A stretch of DNA of 11,206 nt from Pseudomonadota bacterium (GCA_023428365.1 JAEYYQ010000647.1:1-11206); one strand, 5' to 3'; counted from the stretch's first letter, positions 1-5,726 are shown. Translations and numbers: made by a program. Notes: generated by a model not told the origin, from the letters alone.

Positions 1-17
1 GCATGGTTAACGAAGCG

Positions 18-692
18 TTACTTCTTGCCGTTCGCGGGCTGGGCGCTGTCCTCGACCACGCTCTCGAGCTTCTTGCTCAGGATCCACGACAGGCCGAGGA
101 AGATGATGAGCGTGACGACGCCGAAGCCGGACGAGGCATCGTTCATCAGCTTTTCCGACACCGAGCCGAAGGCATAGCCGACAGAGACCATGGCAATGCT
201 CCACAGGCCGGCGGCGACGAAGTTCAGCGCCAGGAAGGTCGGCCAGGTGAGGTTCGACAGGCCGTAGGCGAAAGCGGCGACGCCGCGGATGCCGTGCGGA
301 TAGCGATGGAACAGCACCATCAGGATCGCGTGCTTGTCGGTGAGGCGCGCGGCGATGTTGACCATCTTCTCGATACGCGGCCACGACCTGAACAGGCGCG
401 GGCCATAGCGGCGGCCGAGATAGAAGCGCACGACGTCGCCGAGGAAGCTGCCGATCCAGAACACGATGATGAGCGTCGACACCTTCAGCGCGCCGGCGAA
501 GGCGGCGTAACCGGCGAACAGGCCGAACAGCAGGCTGTGCGAGGCGGCATAGGCGAACAGGAAGGTGTAGGCCGCATCGCCGTGCTGGCGCAGGAGATCG
601 AGAAACGAGGTGAGGTCGGTCGGGATCAAGGGCCGGGTTCCGGTTAAGGCGCGCACCCTAGCCGCGCGTCGGGCCGCGCGATACTGCGGCAT
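18..692 (-). CDS. DedA-family inner-membrane protein
   Basis: This is a 224-aa polytopic membrane protein of the DedA/SNARE-associated (VTT domain) family, whose members are implicated in lipid carrier flipping and envelope homeostasis. Visible features are a hydrophobic N-terminal half with FAGYAAF, the family-type stretch FYLGRRYGPRLF at about residues 91-102, and the RYPHGIRGVAAFAYG segment at about 129-143, which carries the conserved Arg-x-Pro...Arg pattern. Two further membrane segments (about 152-175 and 192-206) precede a short charged tail. Length is normal for the family. The ATG at 692 gives an Arg-rich N-terminal extension without a clear ribosome-binding site; a TTG at 629 (LIPTDLTSFLDLL...) preceded by GGAA is a plausible alternative start. 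The protease gene stops only 9 bp upstream of the ATG, so the two may be co-transcribed. The exact transported substrate cannot be told from sequence. Confidence 0.88.
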   Translation of the reverse strand: MPQYRAARRAARVRALTGTRPLIPTDLTSFLDLLRQHGDAAYTFLFAYAASHSLLFGLFAGYAAFAGALKVSTLIIVFWIGSFLGDVVRFYLGRRYGPRLFRSWPRIEKMVNIAARLTDKHAILMVLFHRYPHGIRGVAAFAYGLSNLTWPTFLALNFVAAGLWSIAMVSVGYAFGSVSEKLMNDASSGFGVVTLIIFLGLSWILSKKLESVVEDSAQPANGKK

Positions 693-701
693 CGTGTCTT
701 T

Positions 702-1457
702 TTATTCGGCCGAGAGCGGCGAGCCGAGCGCATTGGCGGTGTCGACAATCCAGGCGCGGTAGTTGAGCAGCGGCGTCAGGCCGGTGAGGCCGCCGCAGCC
801 GGCTTCGTTTCTCGGCGCGGTGGACCAACTGACGACGCCCATCACTTCGCCGCCGTTCTCGCCCTTACGGCCGAAACCAGGGCCGCCGGAATCGCCCGTG
901 CAGCTGCCGAGGCCGGCGCGTTCGTTACGCGTCGCCGGATCCTGAAGACGAATTTGCAGACTGCCGGGCCTGCCGGTGACGACGAGCGGCGCCATGCGCG
1001 CTTCGCCCGCGCCTTGCTCGGTGTTGTCGCGCGTCGCGCCGAAGCCGGCGACGATCATGGTCTCGCCGACGGCGACGCGGCGCGTGCCGCCGAGCGAAGC
1101 GGGAATGACGGAAGCGGGCAGGGGCGTTTTGAGTTTCACCAGCGCGACATCGGCGGTGGCGCGGTTCTTGACATAGTTGACCATGCTGAAGCCGGGATGA
1201 GTGCGGGTCGTCGCGACCTCGATGACGCCGCCGTCCTTGCTCAGGCGGACGCGATAGTTCGCCGGCCGCGCCACGCAATGCGCCGCAGTGAGGACGAGAT
1301 CGCGAGCGATCGCCGTGCCGGTGCAGAGCCCGCCGCGGCTGTCGACCAGCATGACGATAGACGCCGCGGCAAAGCCGTTCGCCGGCGGCGCGTTGCCGCT
1401 GATGGCGAAGGCGGGAGTCGTGAGCGCGAGGAGAACGGAAAGGACCGGACGCATCAT
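702..1457 (-). CDS. Secreted trypsin-like serine protease (S1 family)
   Basis: This encodes an exported chymotrypsin-fold serine endopeptidase. From the ATG at 1457 the protein is 251 aa and begins with a Sec signal peptide (MMRPVLSVLLALTTPAFA, likely cleaved after AFA). The full triad is visible: His in LTAAHC (about residue 60), Asp in ATADVALVKL (about 103) and Ser in GDSGGPGFG (about 190). Cysteine pairs are placed as in S1 enzymes (one flanking the His loop, one bracketing the Ser region near CTGDSGG and AGCGG). It should act in the periplasm or outside the cell; its substrate is unknown. The reading frame is open to 1532 and an ATG at 1511 overlaps the upstream stop as TAATG, so a longer form is possible. 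I prefer 1457 because it puts the signal peptide at the N-terminus, although no strong Shine-Dalgarno precedes either start. DedA lies immediately downstream. Confidence 0.88.
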   Translation of the reverse strand: MMRPVLSVLLALTTPAFAISGNAPPANGFAAASIVMLVDSRGGLCTGTAIARDLVLTAAHCVARPANYRVRLSKDGGVIEVATTRTHPGFSMVNYVKNRATADVALVKLKTPLPASVIPASLGGTRRVAVGETMIVAGFGATRDNTEQGAGEARMAPLVVTGRPGSLQIRLQDPATRNERAGLGSCTGDSGGPGFGRKGENGGEVMGVVSWSTAPRNEAGCGGLTGLTPLLNYRAWIVDTANALGSPLSAE

Positions 1458-1510
1458 AATGCTAGCAGTTCGGGGCGCATACATACTGTCGATTTGATCA
1501 TTATCTGGCA

Positions 1511-1933
1511 TTACTCTATTTTGGTGATGCAATTGACATCTTCTTCTGTGGCGATTCCCCTTAGCCCGAATTTAAGTTGCCAGTCTGGCGGAATCTCAAG
1601 CGTGCGCATCATTTCGCGGTACCTCGCCGCTTTTTCAATCCAGTCGGCTGGCAATACCACGCTTTCGACAATCCGTGAGGCCAGGAGGGCATCTTCGACG
1701 TCGATATCGTCAGGATAGATGCCTTGCTTGACGCCAACTGCCCAGTCTTTGTCATGAGCGTCTGCCACCCGCTCATAATCGTCAATCGGCAGGCCGTGGT
1801 ACAGGAAATGGTGGGCATAATAGGGGTGATCGCCGATCTCTCGGGTTAATGTGCGAAAAGCATCAGCCAGGCTCTGTCTATCGGTGAAGACGTCGATACG
1901 GCCTTTGCGGTCCGGGTAATTGTTGTCGATCAA
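1511..1933 (-). CDS. Hypothetical protein, translationally coupled to sulfotransferase remnant
   Basis: This is a 140-aa soluble-looking acidic protein that I do not recognise. It has no signal peptide or membrane segment. It contains a His/Tyr-rich stretch (GDHPYYAHHFLYHG, about residues 34-47), an acidic DDIDVEDALLASRIVESVV segment (about 75-93), and a C-terminal helix-rich part ending in NCITKIE. The TTG start at 1933 overlaps the stop of the upstream sulfotransferase fragment as TATTGA, suggesting translational coupling. The frame is open upstream to a stop near 1994, so a non-standard earlier start cannot be excluded. GC content is lower than in the downstream protease and DedA genes, which fits a transferred block with the sulfotransferase remnant. 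The coding call rests on length, coupling and a plausible composition only. Confidence 0.5.
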   Translation of the reverse strand: MIDNNYPDRKGRIDVFTDRQSLADAFRTLTREIGDHPYYAHHFLYHGLPIDDYERVADAHDKDWAVGVKQGIYPDDIDVEDALLASRIVESVVLPADWIEKAARYREMMRTLEIPPDWQLKFGLRGIATEEDVNCITKIE

Positions 1934-2262
1934 TAGCCGGCATTGATTGGGCGACGGACCGTCGTTGACAACAATGTCGCAGCTATTGCCATTTCATAAA
2001 GCTCTTGATCTGAGCTGTTAAACTCTCGGAGCCGTTGAACGACAGCGGGGTCAACGTCATTGGGCCGTTCGGTGTTGGCATTCTCGCGCAGTGTGCCGAC
2101 CATTTGTACGCGAAGCTTCCGCCCAAGGTGAAAGAAGCTCTCTTCAAATCGCTCGGTGATGCCAATAAAATCGAAAGTCTTAAGGTTCAAACGCGCGAGG
2201 CGTGCCAATTCGCTGTCCGCGGTACCGATTGGGCAAAGTGCCCTACATTGTGCATTGCGCAC
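1930..2262 (-). pseudogene. Sulfotransferase C-terminal fragment
   Basis: The 110 aa readable from a GTG at 2262 match the C-terminal third of bacterial sulfotransferase family 2-type proteins. LARLARLNLKTFDFIGITERFEES (about residues 19-42) is the characteristic 'neighbouring helix, then F-[DV]-x-[VI]-G-[IL]-x-E-x-[FL]' segment. It is followed by ENANTERP (about 60-67) and the closing helix VQRLREFNSSDQELYEMA (about 75-92). Family members are usually well over 200 aa and begin with a 5'-PSB PAPS-binding loop (P-K-x-G-x-T or similar). Nothing of that kind lies upstream: the frame is open only to about 2356 and enters a degenerate tandem repeat and then the tRNA. I therefore read it as a gene truncated at its 5' end by rearrangement. 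It probably cannot transfer sulfate from PAPS. It may still be transcribed with the coupled downstream gene. Confidence 0.68.
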
Positions 2263-2301
2263 TCGCGCGCGGACTGTAGGAACGTCGCATTCGATATTTA
2301 T

Positions 2302-2400
2302 GACCGGACGATTGGCTTTTCGGTTTCCAGGACCGAGGGCTTTATCTCTCGCGATTCAACCGAAGGGCTGGCTTTTCGGGATTCATGACCGAAGGGCATG
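2302..2400. repeat. Degenerate 28-29 bp tandem repeat abutting the tRNA
   Basis: Four units begin at 2302, 2331, 2359 and 2387. The shared parts are a GACCGAAGGGC-like head (GACCGGACG, GACCGAGGGC, AACCGAAGGGC, GACCGAAGGGC) and, in units 1 and 3, an exact TGGCTTTTCGG (2313-2323 and 2369-2379) followed by a GATTCA-like tail in units 2 and 3. Each full unit contains CCGAA...TTCGG half-sites able to form a small hairpin. The last unit stops a few bases before the tRNA. There are no variable spacers, so this is not a CRISPR array. Confidence 0.6.
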
Positions 2401-2405
2401 GTAGT

Positions 2406-2480
2406 GGCGGGGTAGCTGCTGGTTAGAGCGGCGGAATCATAATCCGTAGGTCGGGGGTTCAAGTCCCTCCCCCGCTACCA
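2406..2480 (+). tRNA. tRNA-Met (CAU), elongator-like, with shortened D arm
   Basis: The cloverleaf can be folded by hand. Acceptor GGCGGGG (2406-2412) pairs with CCCCGCT (2470-2476) with a G1-U72 wobble; A73 follows, and CCA is encoded at 2478-2480. The anticodon stem is GCGGA/TCCGT with loop ATCATAA, giving anticodon CAU. The T arm is GGGGG-TTCAAGT-CCCTC. The CAU anticodon could be elongator Met or a lysidine-modified Ile2; the acceptor and loop resemble alphaproteobacterial elongator tRNA-Met. The D arm reads GCTGCTGGTTAGAGC, about two bases shorter than expected, so the usual C13/A14 are missing and position 13-22 would be a G-G mismatch. It may be a variant or a decaying copy. The tRNA lies at the left edge of the phage-derived block, a common integration position. 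Confidence 0.82.
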
Positions 2481-3072
2481 AATCTCAAAACTCAAAATGT
2501 GGTTCGGCGGTGGGGAGCGATCCTCATAGGAAAACTTTGGCGACAGTCGAAGTTGAGGTGCCTTTATAAGCCATTCAATTTGAGCTGCGTTTAAACGTCC
2601 CTCAAAGCACATCCCGCGATAATTTTTCCGACCTTACAAAACCTGACATTTCGAAGCGCTTGGCGCGAATTATGTTTGTCACATCAATTGGTTCGCATGA
2701 GCAGGTTACATGAATCTAAGCATCTGACAAGCCCCTGTTGTCGGGGCGTATGTAGCCGAGGACACTGAAGTTGTTTTCTTGGATTCAGCAAATGCTGCTC
2801 GGGTGATTCCGGTTTTTCGGGCGCGAGCCGCGCTCCTTCGGCGCTCCGCTTGTTCGTAGCATGCGGGCCGCTGGAGCGGTTTGCGGACGAATGAGTAGGG
2901 TATCATCCGCTAAAGGCGATTTGCGCACGGACAGCGATCACAGGCGAGGCGTTTAAACGTCGGGATTCTTTTCGGACGTTGGTCCGAGCCGCTCACTCAC
3001 CACGATGAGAACTTGCCGCAACCATCGCCGATTATGCTCGCCGGCGTCGACCACTTCGCAACGAGCATACTG
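2481..3072. other. Intergenic region without a convincing gene (592 bp)
   Basis: No reading frame here has family-like features. A 66-codon minus-strand frame (2706-2906) is Arg/Ala/Ser-rich without any domain and has no ribosome-binding site. Visible structure includes a 13-bp direct repeat GCGTTTAAACGTC at 2587-2599 and 2949-2961, whose core CGTTTAAACG is palindromic, and a small hairpin GCCCC-N7-GGGGC at 2731-2747 not followed by a T run. No integrase remnant and no second copy of the tRNA 3' end were seen. Confidence 0.5.
2587..2961. repeat. Pair of 13-bp direct repeats with palindromic core
   Basis: GCGTTTAAACGTC occurs exactly at 2587-2599 and again at 2949-2961 in the same orientation. 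The inner CGTTTAAACG is its own reverse complement. The two copies lie 362 bp apart in a gene-free stretch left of the terminase gene. They could be protein-binding sites or the scar of a small element; their function is not known. Confidence 0.4.
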
Positions 3073-3534
3073 ATGAAATTGACCGCTAAACAGAGGCGCT
3101 TTGTCGCTGAATACATCAAATGCCTCAATGGCACGCAAGCCGCGATCGCTGCCGGCTACAGCCCCAAGACCGCGCGATCGATCGCGAGTGAGAATCTGGG
3201 CAAGCCCGTCATCCAGGCCGAGATCGAACAGCAGGAGAAAGCGCGGCAGGCGATGTATGTCGTGGAGCAAGGCTACTTGCTCGATCAACTCGTTAAAATC
3301 GTCGACTACGACATCGTAAAACTATTCAAGCCCGATGGGCGTATGTTGCCGCCGCATGAATGGCCTGCGGATGCCATCAACATTGTTGCGTCGTACAAGA
3401 CCGGGCCAGTGCCGCGGGTTCCTGAGCGACAACGCTACGCGATCGAGTTTGTCGATCGCCTCAAAATACTTGAGCGCATTGGCGAAATTGTCGGCGCGTT
3501 TCCGCCAAGGCGAACCATCAAGCGTAAGAAGTGA
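3073..3534 (+). CDS. Phage terminase small subunit (Terminase_2 type)
   Basis: This is a 153-aa DNA-recognition subunit of a phage packaging terminase, which marks the viral DNA at pac/cos for cutting by the large subunit. The N-terminus MKLTAKQRRFVAEYI followed by NGTQAAIAAGYSPKTARSIASENLGKPVIQAEI (about residues 19-51) is the diagnostic helix-turn-helix region of the Terminase_2 family ('LT.KQ..FV.EY....N.TQAA..AGYS.KTA...A..LL..P.V...I'). A central helical segment and a basic tail (RRTIKRKK) follow. Length is normal. I chose the ATG at 3073 because the family motif starts right after it; the frame extends upstream to a TTG at 3013, which would add 20 unrelated residues. No strong Shine-Dalgarno is seen. 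No large terminase gene follows, so the gene is an orphan here. It could be a prophage remnant or belong to a satellite-type island. Confidence 0.88.
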   Translation: MKLTAKQRRFVAEYIKCLNGTQAAIAAGYSPKTARSIASENLGKPVIQAEIEQQEKARQAMYVVEQGYLLDQLVKIVDYDIVKLFKPDGRMLPPHEWPADAINIVASYKTGPVPRVPERQRYAIEFVDRLKILERIGEIVGAFPPRRTIKRKK

Positions 3535-3913
3535 AGTTGCATCCGAATGCACCAGCGCTTTACAGACAGTACGTTCTGATCCGGTTCAAATCTTCATCTC
3601 TTGTCCTGCACTTTCATTCTTGACTATGATTTGCTCGGCCGCGGCTCTTGCCTCCTCTTCTGGACGTCTTCGGACGAAAGGTTGCTCGCAAGGCCGCGGC
3701 TACTGAACGAGCGCCGATGATTGTAATCGGTTGTGGTGACGCAAGAGCCAGGTCGATCGACATGCAGATCGCCTAACAACTGCTTGGTCGCGGCCTGTCA
3801 TAACTTCCCGACGCCTTTGGCAAAGATTGCTTGCAGGGTCGCGGCTATCCAATGAGGCCATGTTCGGACGCGCGCGGCTAAGGCGGCGACTTTCGAGACC
3901 GATATTTTTCATT
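3535..3913. other. Gene-free stretch downstream of the terminase gene
   Basis: Where the large terminase subunit would be expected there is about 380 bp without a convincing gene. The stretch holds the imperfect direct repeat described separately. A short frame at 3630-3776 reads DVFGRKVARKAAATERAP in copy 1, and copy 2 can be read as DAFGK...IACRVAAIQ with a frame change. This raises the possibility that it is decayed, formerly repetitive coding sequence. No terminator hairpin with a T run was recognised. Confidence 0.5.
3631..3847. repeat. Imperfect ~70-bp direct repeat (two copies)
   Basis: Copy 1 (3631-3702) and copy 2 (3780-3847) align over their full length with a few gaps. Both open with YTGCTYGGYCGCGGCY and close with TTGCTYGCARGGYCGCGGCTA (3682-3702 and 3827-3847). 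Between these, CTTCTGGACGTCTTCGGACGAAAG in copy 1 corresponds to CTTCCCGACGCCTTTGGCAAAG in copy 2. The box GGYCGCGGCY therefore occurs four times. By position next to the small terminase gene these could be packaging-protein binding sites, but decayed repeated coding sequence is equally possible. Confidence 0.55.
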
Positions 3914-4177
3914 CTACTTCTGATTTTGCGGCTTGCGCATTCTTACGCCGGCGCCTCCGCCATTTTCGTCGATAAATTGAATTCCGGCGCTTTCCAGAGC
4001 CGCTCTTATTGCTTGAATTGCATCCGAAGATACAAGCCGCCGCCCCTTCTCAAAATCCACAACAGTTGAAAGCCCTAAGCTGGCGCGGGCCGCCAAATCC
4101 TGCTGGGTGATGCCCAGCAAAGCGCGCGCAGCTCTGCATTGTGCTGCATTCAGCAAATCAACTTTTTTTGTTGACAT
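3914..4177 (-). CDS. XRE-type helix-turn-helix transcriptional regulator
   Basis: This is an 87-aa DNA-binding protein of the Cro/C1-type HTH family. The HTH spans about residues 12-60: AAQCRAARALLGITQQDLAARASLGLSTVVDFEKGRRLVSSDAIQAIRAALE. Q25 of the first helix-turn and the S37-T38-V39 recognition helix sit where expected. The tail GIQFIDENGGGAGVRMRK (about 65-82) is typical of the short alphaproteobacterial subgroup ('AG[VI].FI.ENGGG.GVR.R'). There is no effector or peptidase domain, and no toxin-like partner gene is adjacent, so a stand-alone phage-type repressor is more likely than an antitoxin. It is divergent from the Gp157/recombinase operon. One putative operator overlaps its own first codons (ATG TCA ACA ... 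GTT GAT) and a second lies just upstream, implying negative autoregulation. Start ATG at 4177; the ribosome-binding site is weak. Confidence 0.87.
   Translation of the reverse strand: MSTKKVDLLNAAQCRAARALLGITQQDLAARASLGLSTVVDFEKGRRLVSSDAIQAIRAALESAGIQFIDENGGGAGVRMRKPQNQK
4157..4175. promoter_or_regulatory. Putative operator O1 (ATCAAC-N7-GTTGAC)
   Basis: This inverted repeat has half-sites ATCAAC and GTTGAC around a seven-T spacer and overlaps codons 1-7 of the XRE regulator. It shares half-sites and spacer length with the palindrome at 4186-4204; the centres are 29 bp apart, close to three helical turns. The right half overlaps the TTGACA at 4171-4176 that could serve as -35 for the rightward operon. 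Confidence 0.55.
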
Positions 4178-4199
4178 TCTCGTCTATCAACATTAAATG
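4171..4199 (+). promoter_or_regulatory. Putative rightward promoter of the Gp157/Rad52 operon
   Basis: TTGACA at 4171-4176 is a perfect sigma-70 -35 hexamer. After 17 bp comes TAAATG (4194-4199), a weaker -10 candidate. The -35 lies in operator O1 and the -10 in operator O2, so regulator binding would block it. The transcript would have a leader of about 50 nt before the GTG at 4255. On the opposite strand, TTGCCG-N17-TTTAAT could serve the regulator gene and its -10 also falls in O2. Confidence 0.4.
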
Positions 4200-4204
4200 T
4201 TGAT
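4186..4204. promoter_or_regulatory. Putative operator O2, perfect 9-bp palindrome
   Basis: ATCAACATT-A-AATGTTGAT is a perfect inverted repeat of 9 bp per arm around one base. It is located 9 bp upstream of the regulator start and about 50 bp upstream of the Gp157 start. Such a palindrome between a divergent HTH gene and a phage operon is the expected position of a repressor operator. Confidence 0.68.
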
Positions 4205-4254
4205 CCTCATCAAGCGGCAAGTTTTTCTGTTCAGTAGATCAATAGGAGTAGCCC

Positions 4255-4752
4255 GTGAACCTCGTTTTTCCCTTCGTCCACTACCGCGCCGTTCGCGACC
4301 GGATCAAAGCCGAAGACCCGCAGATCGACGACCAAACGCTCGCCGATACGGTCGAGGGCCTCACTGATTTGCAGGACATCATTCGGGCCATTGTGCGCTC
4401 GGCCCTCGTCGATGAGGCCTTGGCGGCCGGCCTGAAGGGTCGGATTGGCGAAATGCAGGATCGAGCCGAACGGCTCCAGGACCGGGCCTCCAAGCGGCGC
4501 CAGATCGCCAAGGACGTCATGGTTCAGCTCGATCTGAAAAAGATCGTCGCACCGGATTTCACGATCTCAGTGCGGCCAGGCATGCCGGCACTCCAGGTCC
4601 TCGATGAGAAAGCCGTCCCCAAGACCTATTGGGAGCCGGGCGCGCCGCGCCTGCGTCGACAGGAACTGGCCCAGGATCTGCGAAACGGCGAACGGGTCGC
4701 GGGAGCCACTCTTGCTGAGCCTTTGCCCGTTTTGACTGTGAGGACCCGCTGA
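4255..4752 (+). CDS. Siphovirus Gp157-like protein
   Basis: This is a 165-aa protein of the Siphovirus Gp157 family, found in early recombination/replication modules of temperate phages; its biochemical role is poorly defined. Visible hallmarks are IDDQTLADTVEGLTDLQDIIRAIVRSALVDEALAAGLKGRI (about residues 24-64), then a coiled-coil stretch MQDRAERLQDRASKRRQIAKDVMVQLDLKKI (about 67-97) and the C-terminal beta segment APDFTISVRPGMPALQVLDEKAVPKTYWEP (about 99-128). The length matches the family. The start is GTG at 4255, supported by AGGAG at 4244-4248, six bases upstream. The stop overlaps the next gene's start by one base (TGATG), so the two are translationally coupled. Because the next gene is a single-strand annealing recombinase, an accessory role in recombination is a reasonable inference, not shown by sequence. 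Confidence 0.86.
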   Translation: MNLVFPFVHYRAVRDRIKAEDPQIDDQTLADTVEGLTDLQDIIRAIVRSALVDEALAAGLKGRIGEMQDRAERLQDRASKRRQIAKDVMVQLDLKKIVAPDFTISVRPGMPALQVLDEKAVPKTYWEPGAPRLRRQELAQDLRNGERVAGATLAEPLPVLTVRTR

Positions 4753-5726
4753 TGGCGTTCTCCGCAAAGCAGCTACAGGAACTGAAAAAGGACGTGGAGC
4801 AGCGCCACGTCCGACGTCGAGAGGTGAATGGTCGAGAGCTCGCCTACATCGAGGGCTGGCACGCCATCACCGAAGCCAACCGCATCTTCGGATTCGACGC
4901 TTGGAACCGGGAGACACTGGATTCCAGGTGCGTGTTGAGCCGGGAGGCACGGGGCACTTATGTGACCGTTTACACGGTCAAGGTTCGAATCACTGTTTGC
5001 GCCAAAGACGTCACCATCACCCGGGACGGTCATGGCACCGCGGAGGGTCGGGGTTCGACGCCCGGGGAAGCGCATGATTTCGGTCTGAAAGCTGCGGAGA
5101 CAGACGCGACGAAGCGGGCACTGGCCACCTTCGGCAAGCCGTTTGGACTGGGGCTCTATGGTGGACTAACGACACCGAAGCACAAGCCTGCCGCGGGTAG
5201 TACTGCGGGCGGCACGAGCGACGGCGCCGTAGCCCTACCTCCGGACGACACGACCCCCATTCCACGGCCATCCCGCTATTACGGTCGTTCTCAGGACGTT
5301 GTAACCCGCGATCGACGGGCGTCCACGGAGCGTGTGGCGGCTCCTCCTACAGAGACGCCGCTCGTGCCGGCCGAACCGGCTAGCGAAATGGGTAAGATCG
5401 ACAAGAGCGTCCTCCCGATCGGGACGCCGCGGAGACTGCGCGACAAGGCGCATCTTCGTTTCGTTGCGTCACACCCTTGTCTGGCTTGTGGCCGCCAACC
5501 GTCGGACGCCCATCATATCCAGTTCGCCCAGCCGCGGGCCATGGGTCTCAAGGTTAGCGACGAGTTCACCGTCCCCCTGTGTCGCCTGCACCACCGGGAA
5601 CTGCATCAGGCGGGTAACGAGAACAAATGGTGGGATGATCGAGCCATCAGTCCTCTCGAGGTGGCGGAACGGTTATGGAAGAAAAGTCGAGCTAGACTAT
5701 TCCCGGCGGTCGACGGAGATGGCTGA
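4752..5726 (+). CDS. Rad52-type single-strand annealing protein with C-terminal HNH nuclease-like domain
   Basis: This is a 324-aa two-domain recombination protein. Residues about 1-142 match the Rad52/Rad22 (phage Sak-like) annealing domain: NGRELAYIEGWHAITEANRIFGFDAWNRET (about 26-55), the central strands TVYTVKVRITV, DGHGTAEGR (about 92-100), and the typical GEAHDFGLKAAETDATKRALATFGKPFGLGLY (about 105-136). A Pro/Thr/Ala-rich, probably disordered linker spans about 143-222. The C-terminal part (about 228-312) carries a zinc-knuckle HNH/DUF968-like fold: CLACGRQPSDAHHI (C243, C246, H254, H255) and VPLCRLHHRELHQAG (C277, H280, H281, H285), followed by WW. All presumptive metal ligands are present. 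It should anneal single-stranded DNA and may cut or bind DNA through the HNH part. It is co-transcribed with the Gp157-like gene. Similar fusions are, as I recall, common in rhizobial genomes, so it may be domesticated or phage-borne. Confidence 0.87.
   Translation: MAFSAKQLQELKKDVEQRHVRRREVNGRELAYIEGWHAITEANRIFGFDAWNRETLDSRCVLSREARGTYVTVYTVKVRITVCAKDVTITRDGHGTAEGRGSTPGEAHDFGLKAAETDATKRALATFGKPFGLGLYGGLTTPKHKPAAGSTAGGTSDGAVALPPDDTTPIPRPSRYYGRSQDVVTRDRRASTERVAAPPTETPLVPAEPASEMGKIDKSVLPIGTPRRLRDKAHLRFVASHPCLACGRQPSDAHHIQFAQPRAMGLKVSDEFTVPLCRLHHRELHQAGNENKWWDDRAISPLEVAERLWKKSRARLFPAVDGDG

Noticed and set aside
3..647. Long plus-strand frame of 214 codons
   Set aside because: It lies antisense to the DedA gene, is rich in Arg/Glu/Asp/Gly as expected of a GC-rich shadow frame, and shows no domain.
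954..1718. Plus-strand frame of 254 codons over the protease gene
   Set aside because: Low-complexity Arg/Ala/Asp-rich shadow of the minus-strand protease, which has a full catalytic triad and signal peptide.
2035..2388. Plus-strand frame of 117 codons
   Set aside because: Antisense to the sulfotransferase fragment and continuing into the tandem repeat; the minus-strand reading has a recognisable family motif.
2302..2400. Possible CRISPR array
   Set aside because: Unit length is about 28-29 bp but the units are contiguous and degenerate, with no unique spacers between conserved repeats.
2706..2906. Minus-strand frame of 66 codons
   Set aside because: No ribosome-binding site, no domain, Arg/Ala/Ser-biased composition; treated as non-coding.
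3914..4177. Antitoxin of a toxin-antitoxin pair
   Set aside because: No toxin-like gene is adjacent on the same strand; the divergent phage operon and paired operators fit a phage-type repressor better.
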